This document shows, piece by piece, positions 47,700 to 57,000 of a stretch of DNA of 64,000 bases. The stretch's first letter is position 1. Every line of letters starts with the position of its first letter. The DNA lies in NCBI GenBank assembly GCA_029961075.1, contig JASBVL010000004.1, positions 19,448 to 83,447 of the forward strand, read 5' to 3'. The notes below the pieces were generated by a model. It worked only from the letters and a program-made list of their open reading frames with translations, searched no databases and had not been told where the DNA came from. The position numbers and the translations under genes were made by a program. This DNA is from Sphaerobacter sp. Its GTDB lineage: Bacteria > Chloroflexota > Chloroflexia > Thermomicrobiales > Thermomicrobiaceae.

Positions 47700-47847
47700 G
47701 CACCGTCTCCTCTTCCCTCAACGCGGGTCCCGCGCTGGCCGCCGTGGGGCCAGCCAGCGGCATGATAGCCGCGCGCGGCTGGTCCCGCGCGCCCCGTCCC
47801 GGTGCCCCGCCCCCGCGACGCGGCCGCAGCGCGCGCGCGGCCTGCGA

Positions 47848-47853
47848 TACAAT
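47848..47853 (+). promoter_or_regulatory. Putative -10 (TACAAT) upstream of the MFS gene
   Basis: TACAAT on the plus strand, within TGCGATACAAT, could drive the MFS gene. Initiation near 47860 would give a leader of about 60 bases that contains a short leader ORF. Confidence 0.35.
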
Positions 47854-47905
47854 CCGGCCCGTCCGACACGCCCGGAGCCGCGCGGCGGAGGGGAAGGTCA
47901 CGTCG

Positions 47906-47929
47906 ATGGCGGTGCACCATGCGGGGTAG
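47906..47929 (+). CDS. Possible leader peptide (7 residues) overlapping the MFS start
   Basis: ATG at 47906 is ideally placed eight bases after the only strong Shine-Dalgarno in the region (GGAGGGGAAGG). It encodes Met-Ala-Val-His-His-Ala-Gly before TAG at 47927. Its stop lies just past the out-of-frame MFS ATG at 47919, a layout that allows termination-reinitiation coupling. It may also be chance. Confidence 0.35.
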   Translation: MAVHHAG

Positions 47930-49172
47930 GGCCCGGCTCAGCGCCGAGGCCGTCTATCTGATCTTCGCGGCGGCATCGTCGTTCTTCTACACGCTCGTCT
48001 TCACCGTCGGGGCAGTCTATCGGATCGAGCAGGCGGGGCTCAACCCGCTCGAGCTGGTGCTGGTCGGGACGATGCTGGAGGGCTCGATCTTCCTGTGCGA
48101 GATCCCGACCGGCGTGGTCGCCGACGTCTACAGCCGGCGCCGGTCGGTGATCATCGGTGTCTTCCTGGTGGGGGCCGGCTTCCTGCTCGAAGGCGCGCTG
48201 CCGGTCTTCGGCACGATCCTGGCAGCCCAGGCACTGTGGGGGCTGGGGTACACCTTCACCAGCGGCGCCGCCAGCGCCTGGATCAGCGACGAGATCGGCG
48301 AGGAGCGCGCCGGGCGTGCCTTCCTCCGGGCGACCCAGGCGGGGCAGGTCAGCGCACTGCTGGCGACCTTCGCCAGCGTCGCGCTCGCCAGCGTCCGGCT
48401 CAACCTGCCGATCCTGGTGGGCGGGGCGTGCTTCGTGCTGCTCGGCGTCTTCCTGGTGGCCTGCATGCCGGAGCGCCACTTCACCCCCCGCCCGCCGGCG
48501 GAGCGCAGCTCCTGGCAGGCGATGCGGCGCACCCTGCGGGAGGGCGGGCGCGTGGTGCGGGCGCGGCCGGTGCTGCGGACCATGCTCGCCATCGGCGCCG
48601 TCTATGGGATGGCCTTCGAGGCCTTCGACCGGCTGTGGCCGCTCCACCTGCTCGACACCGTGACCGTCCCCGCCCTCGCCGACCTCCCGCCGGTCGTCTG
48701 GTTCGGCATCATCAACGCGGTGGCGATGCTGCTCAGCGTGGCGGTGACGGAGGGCGCGCGGCGCCGGGTCGACACGGCGAGCCACCTCGCCACGGCGCGG
48801 GCGCTGCTGCTGACCAACCTGCTGCTGATCGGTGGGGTGATCGCCTTCGGGCTCGCCACGGGCTTCGCCGTGGCGCTGGCGGCCTACTGGCTGACCTACC
48901 TGCTCCGCACCACGCACGACCCACTCTATGCCGCCTGGGTCAACCAGCGGCTGGAGCCGCGGGTGCGCGCGACGGTCCACTCGATGGCGAGCCAGGCCGA
49001 CGCGCTGGGGGAGATCGTGGGCGGCCCGATCCTGGGGGCGGTCGCCACGCTCGTCTCGATCCGGGCGGCGATGCTCGGGGTCGCGATCGCGCTGGTGCCG
49101 TCGGTCGCCCTCTTCCTGCGCGCGCTGCGGCACCGGGAGGAGGGCGCGGCGACCGCGGCGGCAGGCGAGTGA
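47919..49172 (+). CDS. MFS transporter
   Basis: The 417-residue membrane protein has about twelve helices. A conserved loop between helices two and three is GTMLEGSIFLCEIPTGVVADVYSRRRSVIIG (MFS motif A-like), and FTSGAASAWISDEIGEERAGRAFLRATQ follows helix four. It resembles drug-efflux-like MFS proteins of Chloroflexota and Actinobacteria; the substrate cannot be read from sequence. ATG at 47919 has no ribosome site of its own, and translation may depend on the overlapping short leader ORF. The 3' side runs into a decayed gene on the opposite strand. Confidence 0.87.
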   Translation: MRGRARLSAEAVYLIFAAASSFFYTLVFTVGAVYRIEQAGLNPLELVLVGTMLEGSIFLCEIPTGVVADVYSRRRSVIIGVFLVGAGFLLEGALPVFGTILAAQALWGLGYTFTSGAASAWISDEIGEERAGRAFLRATQAGQVSALLATFASVALASVRLNLPILVGGACFVLLGVFLVACMPERHFTPRPPAERSSWQAMRRTLREGGRVVRARPVLRTMLAIGAVYGMAFEAFDRLWPLHLLDTVTVPALADLPPVVWFGIINAVAMLLSVAVTEGARRRVDTASHLATARALLLTNLLLIGGVIAFGLATGFAVALAAYWLTYLLRTTHDPLYAAWVNQRLEPRVRATVHSMASQADALGEIVGGPILGAVATLVSIRAAMLGVAIALVPSVALFLRALRHREEGAATAAAGE

Positions 49173-49186
49173 TCCCGCCGGTCGCC

Positions 49187-49761
49187 TCACGCGCCGCCCG
49201 CGCGGTGCGGCACCCCGCTCCTGCGGGGGGGGGGCGAGCCGCAGGGAGAACACGAGCTCGTTGCCGGTGAGGGCGTCGTAGACCAGATAGCCGGTGGTGC
49301 CGGTGAGCTCCGGCCCACCCGGCACCCGCTCCGAGCAGCGCCCGCGGACCGTCACCACGCAGAGCAGCGCATCGTCCGGCCGGCCGATCTTGCTGTGGAG
49401 CCGGGCGTTGACGTCCCGCGCCGGCACGAACTCGACCGGCGACGGTGACCTCCGGAAGCTGCGCCTGCACGTCTGCTCGGGCCTGCTCGGCCGTGAAGGT
49501 CGGCGTCCGGGCGTCGCGCTGCGGCAGCGATGGGGTGATCGCCGTGATCCCCGGCGGGTAGGACAGCGGCCCCAGCGGCTCCGGGTTGCCGCTGGTCGCC
49601 GGAGTCCCGACCGACCCCGTCCCCACCGTGGGAAGCACACCGACAGGGATGGGCGCCGCGGCACGTGATGACCGCTCCTGCCAGGCAAGCGGGCCGCCAG
49701 CCAGCGCCAGCAGCGCGACGCGACCGGCACGAGAGCGCCATGCGCTCCGCATCGGAGGCAT
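49187..49761 (-). pseudogene. Frameshifted gene for a secreted or anchored protein of unknown function
   Basis: Two minus-strand frames together read as one protein. From ATG 49761 (or 49752) comes a signal-peptide-like N terminus (Arg-rich, then VALLALAGG). A Pro/Gly/Thr-rich linker follows, then TFTAEQARADVQAQLPEVTVA. Near 49433-49440 the homologous-looking reading moves to another frame (VEFVPARDVNARLHSKIGRPDDALLCVVTVRG, then TGTTGYLVYDALTGNELVFSLRLAP). A run of ten G at 49225-49234 (C on the coding strand) breaks the frame again before a plausible stop at 49187-49189. I do not recognise the family. Either the gene has decayed or the sequence has indels. Confidence 0.6.
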
Positions 49762-49981
49762 CCTGAGGCCTGCCGCTCGCTCGTCGCTGTCGTCCGTTCC
49801 GCTCGAGCCGCACCGCGGGCAGCCATCGCGGGTGCGAGGGGGCGGCGTGCGCGTGCCGGTATCACCCGAGCAGGCATTCACGGCAACACGAACGCGCAGC
49901 GTAAGCGCCGCCCATCGGCCACTTGGGCAAGAACAGCAGCGCGCGACCACGCACCGGATGAGCGCGACCGGCCGCGCGGCG

Positions 49982-52900
49982 CTAGGCGGGCGAGGCCATC
50001 CAGGGCCGGTGGGCCGGCGCCCAGTCGCGCAGAAGCGTGGTCGCGGCGTCGGCCGGCAGGGGCGCGGAGAAGTGGAAGCCCTGGCTCAGGTCGCACGCCA
50101 GCCCGCGGACCATGGCGGCCTGATCGGCGCTCTCGACCCCCTCGGCCACCACGGTCAGGCCGAGGCTGTGCGCCACGGAGATGATGCCGGCGAGGATCAC
50201 GGCGTCCTCGGCGCTCGCCGCGGGCCCGCTGATGAAGCTCCGGTCGATCTTGAGCACGTTGATCGGGAAGCGGCGCAGGTAAGCGAGCGAGGAGTAGCCG
50301 GCACCGAAGTCGTCGAGCGCGACCTGGACGCCGAGGCGGCGCAGCGCGGCCAGCAGGCCCGTCGGGTCGACGCCGTCCGCCAGCATCATGCTCTCGGTGA
50401 TTTCCAGCCCCAACCACTCGGGGGCCAGGCCCGCCCCGAGCAGGGCGCCCCGCACGTCGTCGAGCAGCCCCGGCTCCTCGAGCTGCCGCGCGGCGAGGTT
50501 GACCGCCACCACCAGCGGCCCCAGCCCAGCCTCCTGCCAGGCGCGCGCCTGCCGGCACGCCTCCCGCAGGACCCACTTCCCGAGCGGCACGACCAGGCCG
50601 GTCTCCTCGGCGAGCGGGATGAAGGTGTCCGGGGCCAGCAGCCCCCGCCGGGGATGGTTCCAGCGCACCAGGGCCTCCATGCCCACGATGCGGCCGCTCT
50701 GGGTCTCGACGATCGGCTGGTAGTGGAGCACCAACTCGTCCCGCTCCAGCGCCAGGCGCAGGTCGTGCTCCAGGTCGAGGCGCTCGACGGCGGCGACACC
50801 CATGCCGGGCTCGAAGACGGCGACGCGGGCCTTGCCGCGGGCTTTGGCCCGGTACATGGCCAGGTCGGCGGCGCGCAGGATCTCGGCCGGCTCGTCCGCG
50901 GCCGTGCCGAAGGCGATGCCGACGCTCGGGGTAATGAACACGGCGCGGCCGCTCAGCGTGAAGGGCTCGCTCAGCCGGTCGGCAATCCGGTCGGCAAGCT
51001 GCAGCGCCTCGTTGCGGGACGCGACCTGCTCGAGCAGGACGGTGAACTCGTCGCCGCCGAGACGGGCGGCGGTATCGCCCGGCCGGAGGCCCTGCCGGAG
51101 GCGGTCGGCTACCGCGACTAGGAGCTGATCGCCCGCGTCGTGCCCCAGGCTGTCGTTGATACGCTTGAAGTCGTCCAGGTCGAGGAAGAGGACCGCGATC
51201 TCACGCCCGGTCCGCGCCGCGGCCTGTAACGCCCGCGCCAACTGGTCGAGGAAGAAGGCGCGGTTCGGCAGGTTGGTCAGCGCGTCGTGGAACGCCTGGT
51301 AGCGCAGGCGCTCTTCGAGGTCCTTGCGCTCGGTGATGTCGAGCAGCACCCCCTGCCACCAGCGTGGCTGCCCCTCGTCGTCGGTGAGCAGCACGGCCTC
51401 GTCGCGGACCCAGACGTCGCGACCATCCCGCGCCCGCAGCCGATACTCGATCGCGCGGCGCTCGCCGGGCCGCGCGCTGGCCGCGAAGAAGGCGGCGACC
51501 CGCTCCCGGTCCTCGGGATGCACCGCTTGCCACCAGTCCTGCGGATCGGCCGTGACCTCGTCGGGGCGCAACCCGAGCAGCGAGGTGACGCGCGGGCTGA
51601 CGTAGGCTACGCCGAGCCGCGGCTCGGCGGTGCTGAGGTAGATGACGGCCGGAACCTGCTCGACCAGCGTCCGGTAGCGCGCCTCCGCCTCGCGGAGCTG
51701 GGTCTCGGCCTGGGCGCGCTCGATGGCGATCCCCGCCAGATGGGCCGCGACCTCGATCAGGCGCAGGCTGGCGGCATCCGGGGCGCGGGGCTCCCGGTAG
51801 TACATCGCGAACGTGCCGAGGAGGTGCCCGCTGGCGGACAGGATCGGGGTCGACCAGCAGGCCCGGAAGCCAAAGGCCATCACCGCGTCGCGCACGCTGT
51901 CCCAGCGGGGGTCGACCGCGATGTCCTCGGAGATAACCGGCTCACGCCGGAAGGCAGCCGTCCCGCAGGCACCGACGTTGGGCCCGATGCGCAGGCCGTC
52001 GACCAGGGGGATGAACGCCTCCGGCATGCTCGGCGCCGCGCCGTGGCGGAGGCAGGCCCCGGCCGGGTCCCACAGCAGCACGCTGCAGTACATGCCGGGC
52101 GCCTGCGCCTCGATGACGCGGGCGAGGGTGTCGAGCACGGTCGACAGCGGCGCGCCTTGGGCGATCAACTCGAGGACCTGCATCTGTCCCGCGGCGAGGC
52201 TCGCGGCCTGCTGCTCCTCGGTGACGTCGCGCAGGGTCAGGAGCCAGCCGGTCGTCCGGCCAGCGCGGTCGTCGAGCCGCGACAGCGCGAGGCGGTACGA
52301 TCGATCGCCGACGGCGATCTGCCGCGGCTCGCCCTGGTCGATCGCCCCCTGCGCGGCCCCGGCACGGATGGCCGCCTCGACGACGTCGCCCTGGCCCGGC
52401 AGCAGCGCGCGCACCGGCCGGCCAAGCGCGGCCCGGGCCGCCGGGCCGAGGATGGCGCGGGCGGCCGGGTTCAGGTCGAGGACCTGGCCGTCACGGTCGA
52501 GGACGACAACGGCATCGGGCATGGCGTCGAAGAGCGCGTCGCCAGCCAGCGGCACGAGGTCGAGGAGGCGAAAGCGCGCCATGTTGATGCAGAGCGCCAG
52601 ACCGGTGATGGGAAAGGCACAGGGGGTCAGATCGAGAGCCGGGATCGGGCCCAGGCCGAGCTGGAAGAGCGCGTTGGTGATCCAGGGCACGAAGACGGCG
52701 AGCAGCAGCCCGGCCTGCTGGCGGCGGTAGAGATGGTGCGGCCGCAGCACGCGGGCGACGATCAGGCCGGTCGCGACGGTGAGCAGGGCGTAGGAGTAGG
52801 CCGCGTCCAGCCACCACCACGGCCCGACGGCGCGCTCCAGAAACCGGCCGCTGGCGTCCAGGCGGACGCCGGCCCAGACCAGGTGGTGGCGCTCGTTGGT

Positions 52901-53230
52901 CGCGACGATCAGCATGGTCAGCGCCGGCTCGACGGCGAGGAGCAGGCAGAGGCGGCGCGACAGGCGCTGGACCATCCCGGTGTAGCGGAGGGCGAACGCC
53001 AGCGAGGTGGCGGGCAGGGTGACCTGCCCGAGGAAGTCCAGCTTGGCCCAGACGACCTTGGCGTCCAGGTCCGGGCTCAGGAGCAAAGCGACATCGGCCG
53101 CGGCCCACCAGGCGGCGCCCAGCAGCGCCAGCGCCAGCGGGGCCGAGCCGGGCACGTCCCGGCGCCACGCGTAGATCGCGATGGCCGCCGAGAGCACGGC
53201 GGACTGGACCAAGGCCAGCGTGATCACCAT
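49982..53230 (-). CDS. Membrane PAS-GAF-PAS-GGDEF-EAL cyclic-di-GMP protein
   Basis: The 1082-residue protein begins with a seven-helix sensor region (about 1-230, histidine-kinase 7TM type). It is followed by PAS (~240-340), GAF (~355-500), PAS/PAC (~515-640), GGDEF (~650-805) and EAL (~820-1070). The cyclase site is intact (RLGGDEF near 720) with an RxxD inhibitory site (RPGD) five residues before it. The EAL domain retains the GMEALVRW, ITES, DDFGAGYSSL, KIDRSF and AEGVES residues, so both activities are possible. ATG at 53230 has GGGAG at seven bases; ATG at 53323 lacks a ribosome site. It is divergent from the dehydrogenase gene. Confidence 0.94.
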   Translation of the reverse strand: MVITLALVQSAVLSAAIAIYAWRRDVPGSAPLALALLGAAWWAAADVALLLSPDLDAKVVWAKLDFLGQVTLPATSLAFALRYTGMVQRLSRRLCLLLAVEPALTMLIVATNERHHLVWAGVRLDASGRFLERAVGPWWWLDAAYSYALLTVATGLIVARVLRPHHLYRRQQAGLLLAVFVPWITNALFQLGLGPIPALDLTPCAFPITGLALCINMARFRLLDLVPLAGDALFDAMPDAVVVLDRDGQVLDLNPAARAILGPAARAALGRPVRALLPGQGDVVEAAIRAGAAQGAIDQGEPRQIAVGDRSYRLALSRLDDRAGRTTGWLLTLRDVTEEQQAASLAAGQMQVLELIAQGAPLSTVLDTLARVIEAQAPGMYCSVLLWDPAGACLRHGAAPSMPEAFIPLVDGLRIGPNVGACGTAAFRREPVISEDIAVDPRWDSVRDAVMAFGFRACWSTPILSASGHLLGTFAMYYREPRAPDAASLRLIEVAAHLAGIAIERAQAETQLREAEARYRTLVEQVPAVIYLSTAEPRLGVAYVSPRVTSLLGLRPDEVTADPQDWWQAVHPEDRERVAAFFAASARPGERRAIEYRLRARDGRDVWVRDEAVLLTDDEGQPRWWQGVLLDITERKDLEERLRYQAFHDALTNLPNRAFFLDQLARALQAAARTGREIAVLFLDLDDFKRINDSLGHDAGDQLLVAVADRLRQGLRPGDTAARLGGDEFTVLLEQVASRNEALQLADRIADRLSEPFTLSGRAVFITPSVGIAFGTAADEPAEILRAADLAMYRAKARGKARVAVFEPGMGVAAVERLDLEHDLRLALERDELVLHYQPIVETQSGRIVGMEALVRWNHPRRGLLAPDTFIPLAEETGLVVPLGKWVLREACRQARAWQEAGLGPLVVAVNLAARQLEEPGLLDDVRGALLGAGLAPEWLGLEITESMMLADGVDPTGLLAALRRLGVQVALDDFGAGYSSLAYLRRFPINVLKIDRSFISGPAASAEDAVILAGIISVAHSLGLTVVAEGVESADQAAMVRGLACDLSQGFHFSAPLPADAATTLLRDWAPAHRPWMASPA

Positions 53231-53413
53231 CGTCCGCTCCCGTGCCGGCACTGAACGCGTGGCCGGCGTCCCACCCCCTAGCAAGCCACGGCTGCCGAGC
53301 GAGCGAAAGAGCCTTTTGGTCATACTTGGCGCAGGACGGGGGCGGACGACGCCCGCCGCGCCCGACCCGTGGCCCGACGACCGTGTCGCGGCGACCGACG
53401 GAAGGAGACAGGG

Positions 53414-54406
53414 ATGCGTGCGATGCTCCTCGATGCGCCCGGGCGCCCCCTGCGCCTGGCTGAGCTCCCGCGCCCGGAGCCGGGGCCGGGCCAGGTGCTG
53501 CTCCGGGTCCGCGCCTGCGCCGTCTGCCGGACCGACCTGCACCTCGTCGCCGGCGAGTTGCCGGACCCGGCGCTGCCGATCATCCCCGGCCACGAGATCG
53601 TCGGCACGGTGGTCGCCGCCGGTCCCGGCGCCACCCGCTTCGCGCCGGGCACGCGGGTGGGGGTTCCCTGGCTGGGCTGGACCTGCGGCACCTGTCGCTT
53701 CTGCCGCAGCGGCCGGGAGAACCTGTGCGACGCCGCCCGCTTCACCGGCTACCAGCTCCACGGCGGCTACGCCGAGTACACCGTCGCCGACGAGCGGTAC
53801 TGCTTCCCGATCCCGGAGGGCTACTCCGACGTGCACGCCGCGCCGCTGCTGTGCGCGGGGCTGATCGGCTACCGGGCCCTGCGCGTGGCCGGCGAGGGGA
53901 CGCGGCTGGGCCTGTACGGCTTCGGCGCCGCGGCGCACCTGATCAGCCAGGTCGCCCGCCACGAGGGCCGGCGCGTGTTCGCCTTCACCCGCCCCGGGGA
54001 CACGACGGGCCAGCAGTTCGCCCGCGAACTGGGCGCAGTCTGGGCCGGCGGCTCCGACGACCTGCCCCCGGAGCCGCTCGACGCCGCCATCATCTTCGCC
54101 CCGGTCGGCGCCCTCGTCCCGGCCGCACTGCGCGCCGTCGGCAAGGGCGGCGTGGTGGTCTGTGCGGGGATCCACATGAGCGACATCCCGTCATTCCCAT
54201 ACGCGATCCTGTGGGGCGAGCGCGTCGTCCGCTCGGTGGCCAACCTCACCCGGCAGGACGGCGAGGAGTTCCTCGCCTTGGCGCCGACGGTGCCGGTGCG
54301 CACGACGGTGCAGCCCTACCCCCTGGAGGCGGCGAACGCGGCGCTGGACGACCTGCGCGCCGGGCGCGTCGCAGGTGCGGCGGTGCTGGTGATGGGGGAG
54401 GCGTGA
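53414..54406 (+). CDS. Zinc-dependent alcohol dehydrogenase
   Basis: The 330-residue medium-chain dehydrogenase has the catalytic zinc site (Cys near residue 38 in CAVCRTDLH and the GHEIVG motif) and structural zinc cysteines in CGTCRFCRSGRENLC. The nucleotide-binding region is GLYGFGAAAHLISQVARHEG, where the pattern GxGxxx is altered to GFGAAA, as in the AdhA-like bacterial subgroup (YjgB/AdhP relatives). ATG at 53414 follows AAGGAGA. It is transcribed divergently from the GGDEF/EAL gene. The substrate is not predictable. Confidence 0.92.
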   Translation: MRAMLLDAPGRPLRLAELPRPEPGPGQVLLRVRACAVCRTDLHLVAGELPDPALPIIPGHEIVGTVVAAGPGATRFAPGTRVGVPWLGWTCGTCRFCRSGRENLCDAARFTGYQLHGGYAEYTVADERYCFPIPEGYSDVHAAPLLCAGLIGYRALRVAGEGTRLGLYGFGAAAHLISQVARHEGRRVFAFTRPGDTTGQQFARELGAVWAGGSDDLPPEPLDAAIIFAPVGALVPAALRAVGKGGVVVCAGIHMSDIPSFPYAILWGERVVRSVANLTRQDGEEFLALAPTVPVRTTVQPYPLEAANAALDDLRAGRVAGAAVLVMGEA

Positions 54407-54430
54407 GGCACGGCGGGCATACTGCGGGCA

Positions 54431-54448
54431 GCACGCGGTTGCGCGTGC
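54431..54448. terminator. Hairpin between convergent adh and VKOR genes
   Basis: GCACGCG at 54431-54437 pairs with CGCGTGC at 54442-54448 around a GTTG loop. It lies 25 bases after the dehydrogenase stop and between converging genes. There is no T-run, so the call is tentative. Confidence 0.4.
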
Positions 54449-54524
54449 GCGGGGTGGATGACCACGGGACCCATCCCGCGCCGGGCTGGCAGGGACGCGC
54501 GGGCGGCGGACGACCGGCTGCCCG

Positions 54525-54965
54525 TCAGAACGCCTCGCGCTCCCCGGCGTCGAGGACGCGCCAGAGGAGCACCCCCTCGGCGACCAGGATGCCGAGGGTC
54601 AGCAGGGCCGAGGTGACGCACCACTGGCAGATTGCCTTGATCACGGCGAGCTCGAGGTAGGTGAGGTAGGCGGCGTAGACCGCCCCCGCGAGCACCACGG
54701 CGAAGGCGGCCATGGTCGCCGGGGCGAACCAGGCCGGCCGGAGGCCGCGGGCGAGGCCCAGGCCGATGACGGCCAGGTACATCCCCATCCCGAGGATCGA
54801 GATGGGGATGCCGGCGATCTCGGCGTAGGGGCTGGTCTGCACCGTCTGGCAGTTGCCGACGGTGCAGACCAGCGCGCTGCGGTCGTAGTGGGTGTAGGTG
54901 AGATAGCCCGCGACGAGCAGGCCGGCGACCGCCAGGACGAGCGAGGCGGTGTGCCAGCGGCCCAT
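54525..54965 (-). CDS. Vitamin K epoxide reductase (VKOR) family protein
   Basis: This quinone-linked membrane oxidoreductase regenerates DsbA-type thiol oxidases. The 146-residue protein has four or five helices and the VKOR cysteine pattern: a loop pair in CTVGNCQTVQTSPYAEIAGIPISILG (CxxxxC, then the conserved Ser) and the active CxxC in ICQWCVTSA. Its ATG at 54965 shares a base with the stop codon of the thioredoxin-fold gene upstream (TGATG). That operon partner is its likely substrate, so together they form a DsbA/DsbB-like disulfide-forming pair. Confidence 0.93.
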   Translation of the reverse strand: MGRWHTASLVLAVAGLLVAGYLTYTHYDRSALVCTVGNCQTVQTSPYAEIAGIPISILGMGMYLAVIGLGLARGLRPAWFAPATMAAFAVVLAGAVYAAYLTYLELAVIKAICQWCVTSALLTLGILVAEGVLLWRVLDAGEREAF

Positions 54966-55708
54966 CACTGCCCCAGCGCCTGATCGATGGCCGCCTTCAG
55001 CGCGGCGTAGCTCCCGTCCCATCCCTTCAGCACCTGGCCGTTGATGACGAAGGTCGGGGTCCCGTTGATGCCGAGGTTCTGGCCCTCCTGGTAGCTGGCC
55101 TTCACCGCGTCCTCGTACTTGCCACCGTCGTAGCAAGCGTTGAAGGCGTCCATGTCCAGGCCCATCTGGCGCGCCATCTCCTTGAGCCGGGCGTCGCTGT
55201 AGTCCCCGCGGTTCTCGCCGCGCTGGTTCTGGAACAGGGTGTCGTGGAACTGCCAGAACTTCCCCTGATCCTGCGCGCAGAAGGCCGCCTCGGCGGCACG
55301 CGTCGAGTCGGGACCGATGAAGGCCCAGTCGCGGTACTCGAAACTGATCTTGCCGGTGGCGACGTAGTCCTGCACGAGCTGCGGCTCCATCATGCGGGCG
55401 AAGATGCCGCAGGCGGGGCACTGGTAGTCACCGTACTCGATCACCTTGACCGGCGCGTCGGCCTGCCCCAGGATGCGCCCACTGGCGGGGATGCTCGGGT
55501 CGCGCTCCGCGGCGATGGTGATATCCGAGACATCGTCACCGCCGCCCGGGCGGTTGAGCAGAATGAGGACCAGGGCCACCACGACCGCGACGGCGACCAG
55601 GCCGCCGAAGATCGTCATCTGCCGCCGCCGGCGCCCAGCGCGCTCGGCCGCCAACCGGCGCTCCGCCCTCCGGGAGCGCCGGGCCTCTCGCTGCGATTGC
55701 GTACTCAT
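54965..55708 (-). CDS. DsbA-like thioredoxin-fold protein, membrane-anchored
   Basis: The 247-residue protein has a basic cytoplasmic N terminus, one membrane helix (about 30-51), and an extracytoplasmic DsbA/DSBA-thioredoxin domain. The active site CPAC is near residue 95 (GDYQCPACG) and the cis-Pro loop is NGTPTFVING. Two further Cys (AAFCAQ and NACYDGG) are present, as in Gram-positive BdbD-like proteins. ATG at 55708 follows AGGAGG closely. It is coupled to the VKOR gene. Role: oxidative folding of exported proteins. Confidence 0.93.
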   Translation of the reverse strand: MSTQSQREARRSRRAERRLAAERAGRRRRQMTIFGGLVAVAVVVALVLILLNRPGGGDDVSDITIAAERDPSIPASGRILGQADAPVKVIEYGDYQCPACGIFARMMEPQLVQDYVATGKISFEYRDWAFIGPDSTRAAEAAFCAQDQGKFWQFHDTLFQNQRGENRGDYSDARLKEMARQMGLDMDAFNACYDGGKYEDAVKASYQEGQNLGINGTPTFVINGQVLKGWDGSYAALKAAIDQALGQ

Positions 55709-55830
55709 CGCCTCCTGATCGCCCCTCTCGTGCGCCGCGATCCGCACCCTCGCAACGAATGGTACCACGGTTCGCCGCCGGTCCCCGGCCAGTGCGCCGT
55801 CGGGCCGGGTGATTCGAGGCTTACCAGCTC

Positions 55831-55853
55831 CCGGTTAATGATTGCTTAACCGG
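55831..55853. terminator. Hairpin downstream of the AI-2E family gene
   Basis: CCGGTTAA at 55831-55838 pairs perfectly with TTAACCGG at 55846-55853 around a seven-base loop. It lies 13 bases after the stop of the minus-strand AI-2E gene and before dsbA. It is unusually A/T-rich for this window. No T-run follows, so it could instead be an operator for dsbA. Confidence 0.5.
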
Positions 55854-55866
55854 CGATGAACGGGCA

Positions 55867-57000
55867 TCAGGCGTCCGGCTCGCGCCCGGCCGGCTGGGCG
55901 GCGAGCTCCGCCTCGGCGGCCGCGACCTGCGCCCGGCGCCAGGGGAAGATCACTTCTTCGCAGAGCACCTGCAGCATCGCGGCGGCCGGCACGGCGACGA
56001 AGGCGCCGGCAACCCCCAGCAGCGACGCGCCGACCAGCACCGCAATGAAGACCAGCAAGGGGTGGATGTCGAGTTGATCGCCCTCCACCCAGGGGGAGAT
56101 GAAGTAGCCCTTGGCGTTCTCGAGCAGGACCGAGACGGCGAGGACGATGCCGAAGGTGGTCAGCCCCTCGAACGCCGCGATGACGAGGAGCGGGATGCGC
56201 GCCAGCCACGGCCCGATCCGTGGGATGATCTCGCCCAACGCCACCACGATCGCCAGCAAGACCGCGTAGGGGAGCCCGATGAGGCGCAGCGCCACATAGG
56301 TCAGCGCGCCGATGATCGCCATGACGATCAGCTTGGCGCGCACGTAGTACCCGATGCGCTCCCACATCTGCCGCAGCACGCGCTCCGTCGTCGCGCGGTG
56401 CGCCGGGTGGGTGAGCGAGAGGATGAAGGCGAGGATCCGCTCCCGGGTCGTCACCAGCAGCATCGAGATGATGAAGACGCTGAGCAGATCGAGGAACACG
56501 CCGAACAGGTCGCTCGGGAGCTCGGTGAGACGCTGGCCGACGCCGGCCAGCAGGCGCGCGCCGGCCGCCGTGACCTGGGCCTCGAACGGCGCCAGCTCGG
56601 GGTACTGCTGGCGCAGGCGCTCGTAGGTGACGCGCAGGCTCTGGTAGCGGTCAACGTAGCGGGGCAGGTCGTCGACCAGCGTGGCGACCTGCGCGAAGAG
56701 CGGCGGGAGGACGAACCAGCCGATCCCGACGACCACCCCGAAGGCCACCAGATAGACGATCACCGCGGCAATCCCGCGCGGGATGCGCAGCCGCTCGAGC
56801 TGCGACGCCGGTCGGGCGACCGCCGCCGCGAAGAGGAGGCTGATGAAGAGGATGAGCAGCACGCCCCGCAGGCGCAGCAGCAGGGAGAGCCCCGCGGCGG
56901 TGAAGATGGCCAGCACGAGGGCAGAGTAGAGCGGCAGCGCGCGCCGCAGCAGGGCGTCGCGCTGGGGCTCGCGTGGCCCGTCCTGGCCGACGCCAGTCAT
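55867..57000 (-). CDS. AI-2E family transporter (first copy)
   Basis: The 377-residue membrane protein has the AI-2E/UPF0118 layout. There is a two-helix N-terminal pair, a third helix near residue 75, and a large central soluble region ([28 protein letters not shown]). C-terminal helices include [20 protein letters not shown] and [31 protein letters not shown]. The family includes TqsA and Na+/H+ antiporters, so the substrate is open. ATG at 57000 has GGAGGTG at nine bases. The reading frame is continuous by chance with the truncated hutU frame upstream. It is a distant paralogue of 61137-62219. Confidence 0.88.
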   Translation of the reverse strand: MTGVGQDGPREPQRDALLRRALPLYSALVLAIFTAAGLSLLLRLRGVLLILFISLLFAAAVARPASQLERLRIPRGIAAVIVYLVAFGVVVGIGWFVLPPLFAQVATLVDDLPRYVDRYQSLRVTYERLRQQYPELAPFEAQVTAAGARLLAGVGQRLTELPSDLFGVFLDLLSVFIISMLLVTTRERILAFILSLTHPAHRATTERVLRQMWERIGYYVRAKLIVMAIIGALTYVALRLIGLPYAVLLAIVVALGEIIPRIGPWLARIPLLVIAAFEGLTTFGIVLAVSVLLENAKGYFISPWVEGDQLDIHPLLVFIAVLVGASLLGVAGAFVAVPAAAMLQVLCEEVIFPWRRAQVAAAEAELAAQPAGREPDA

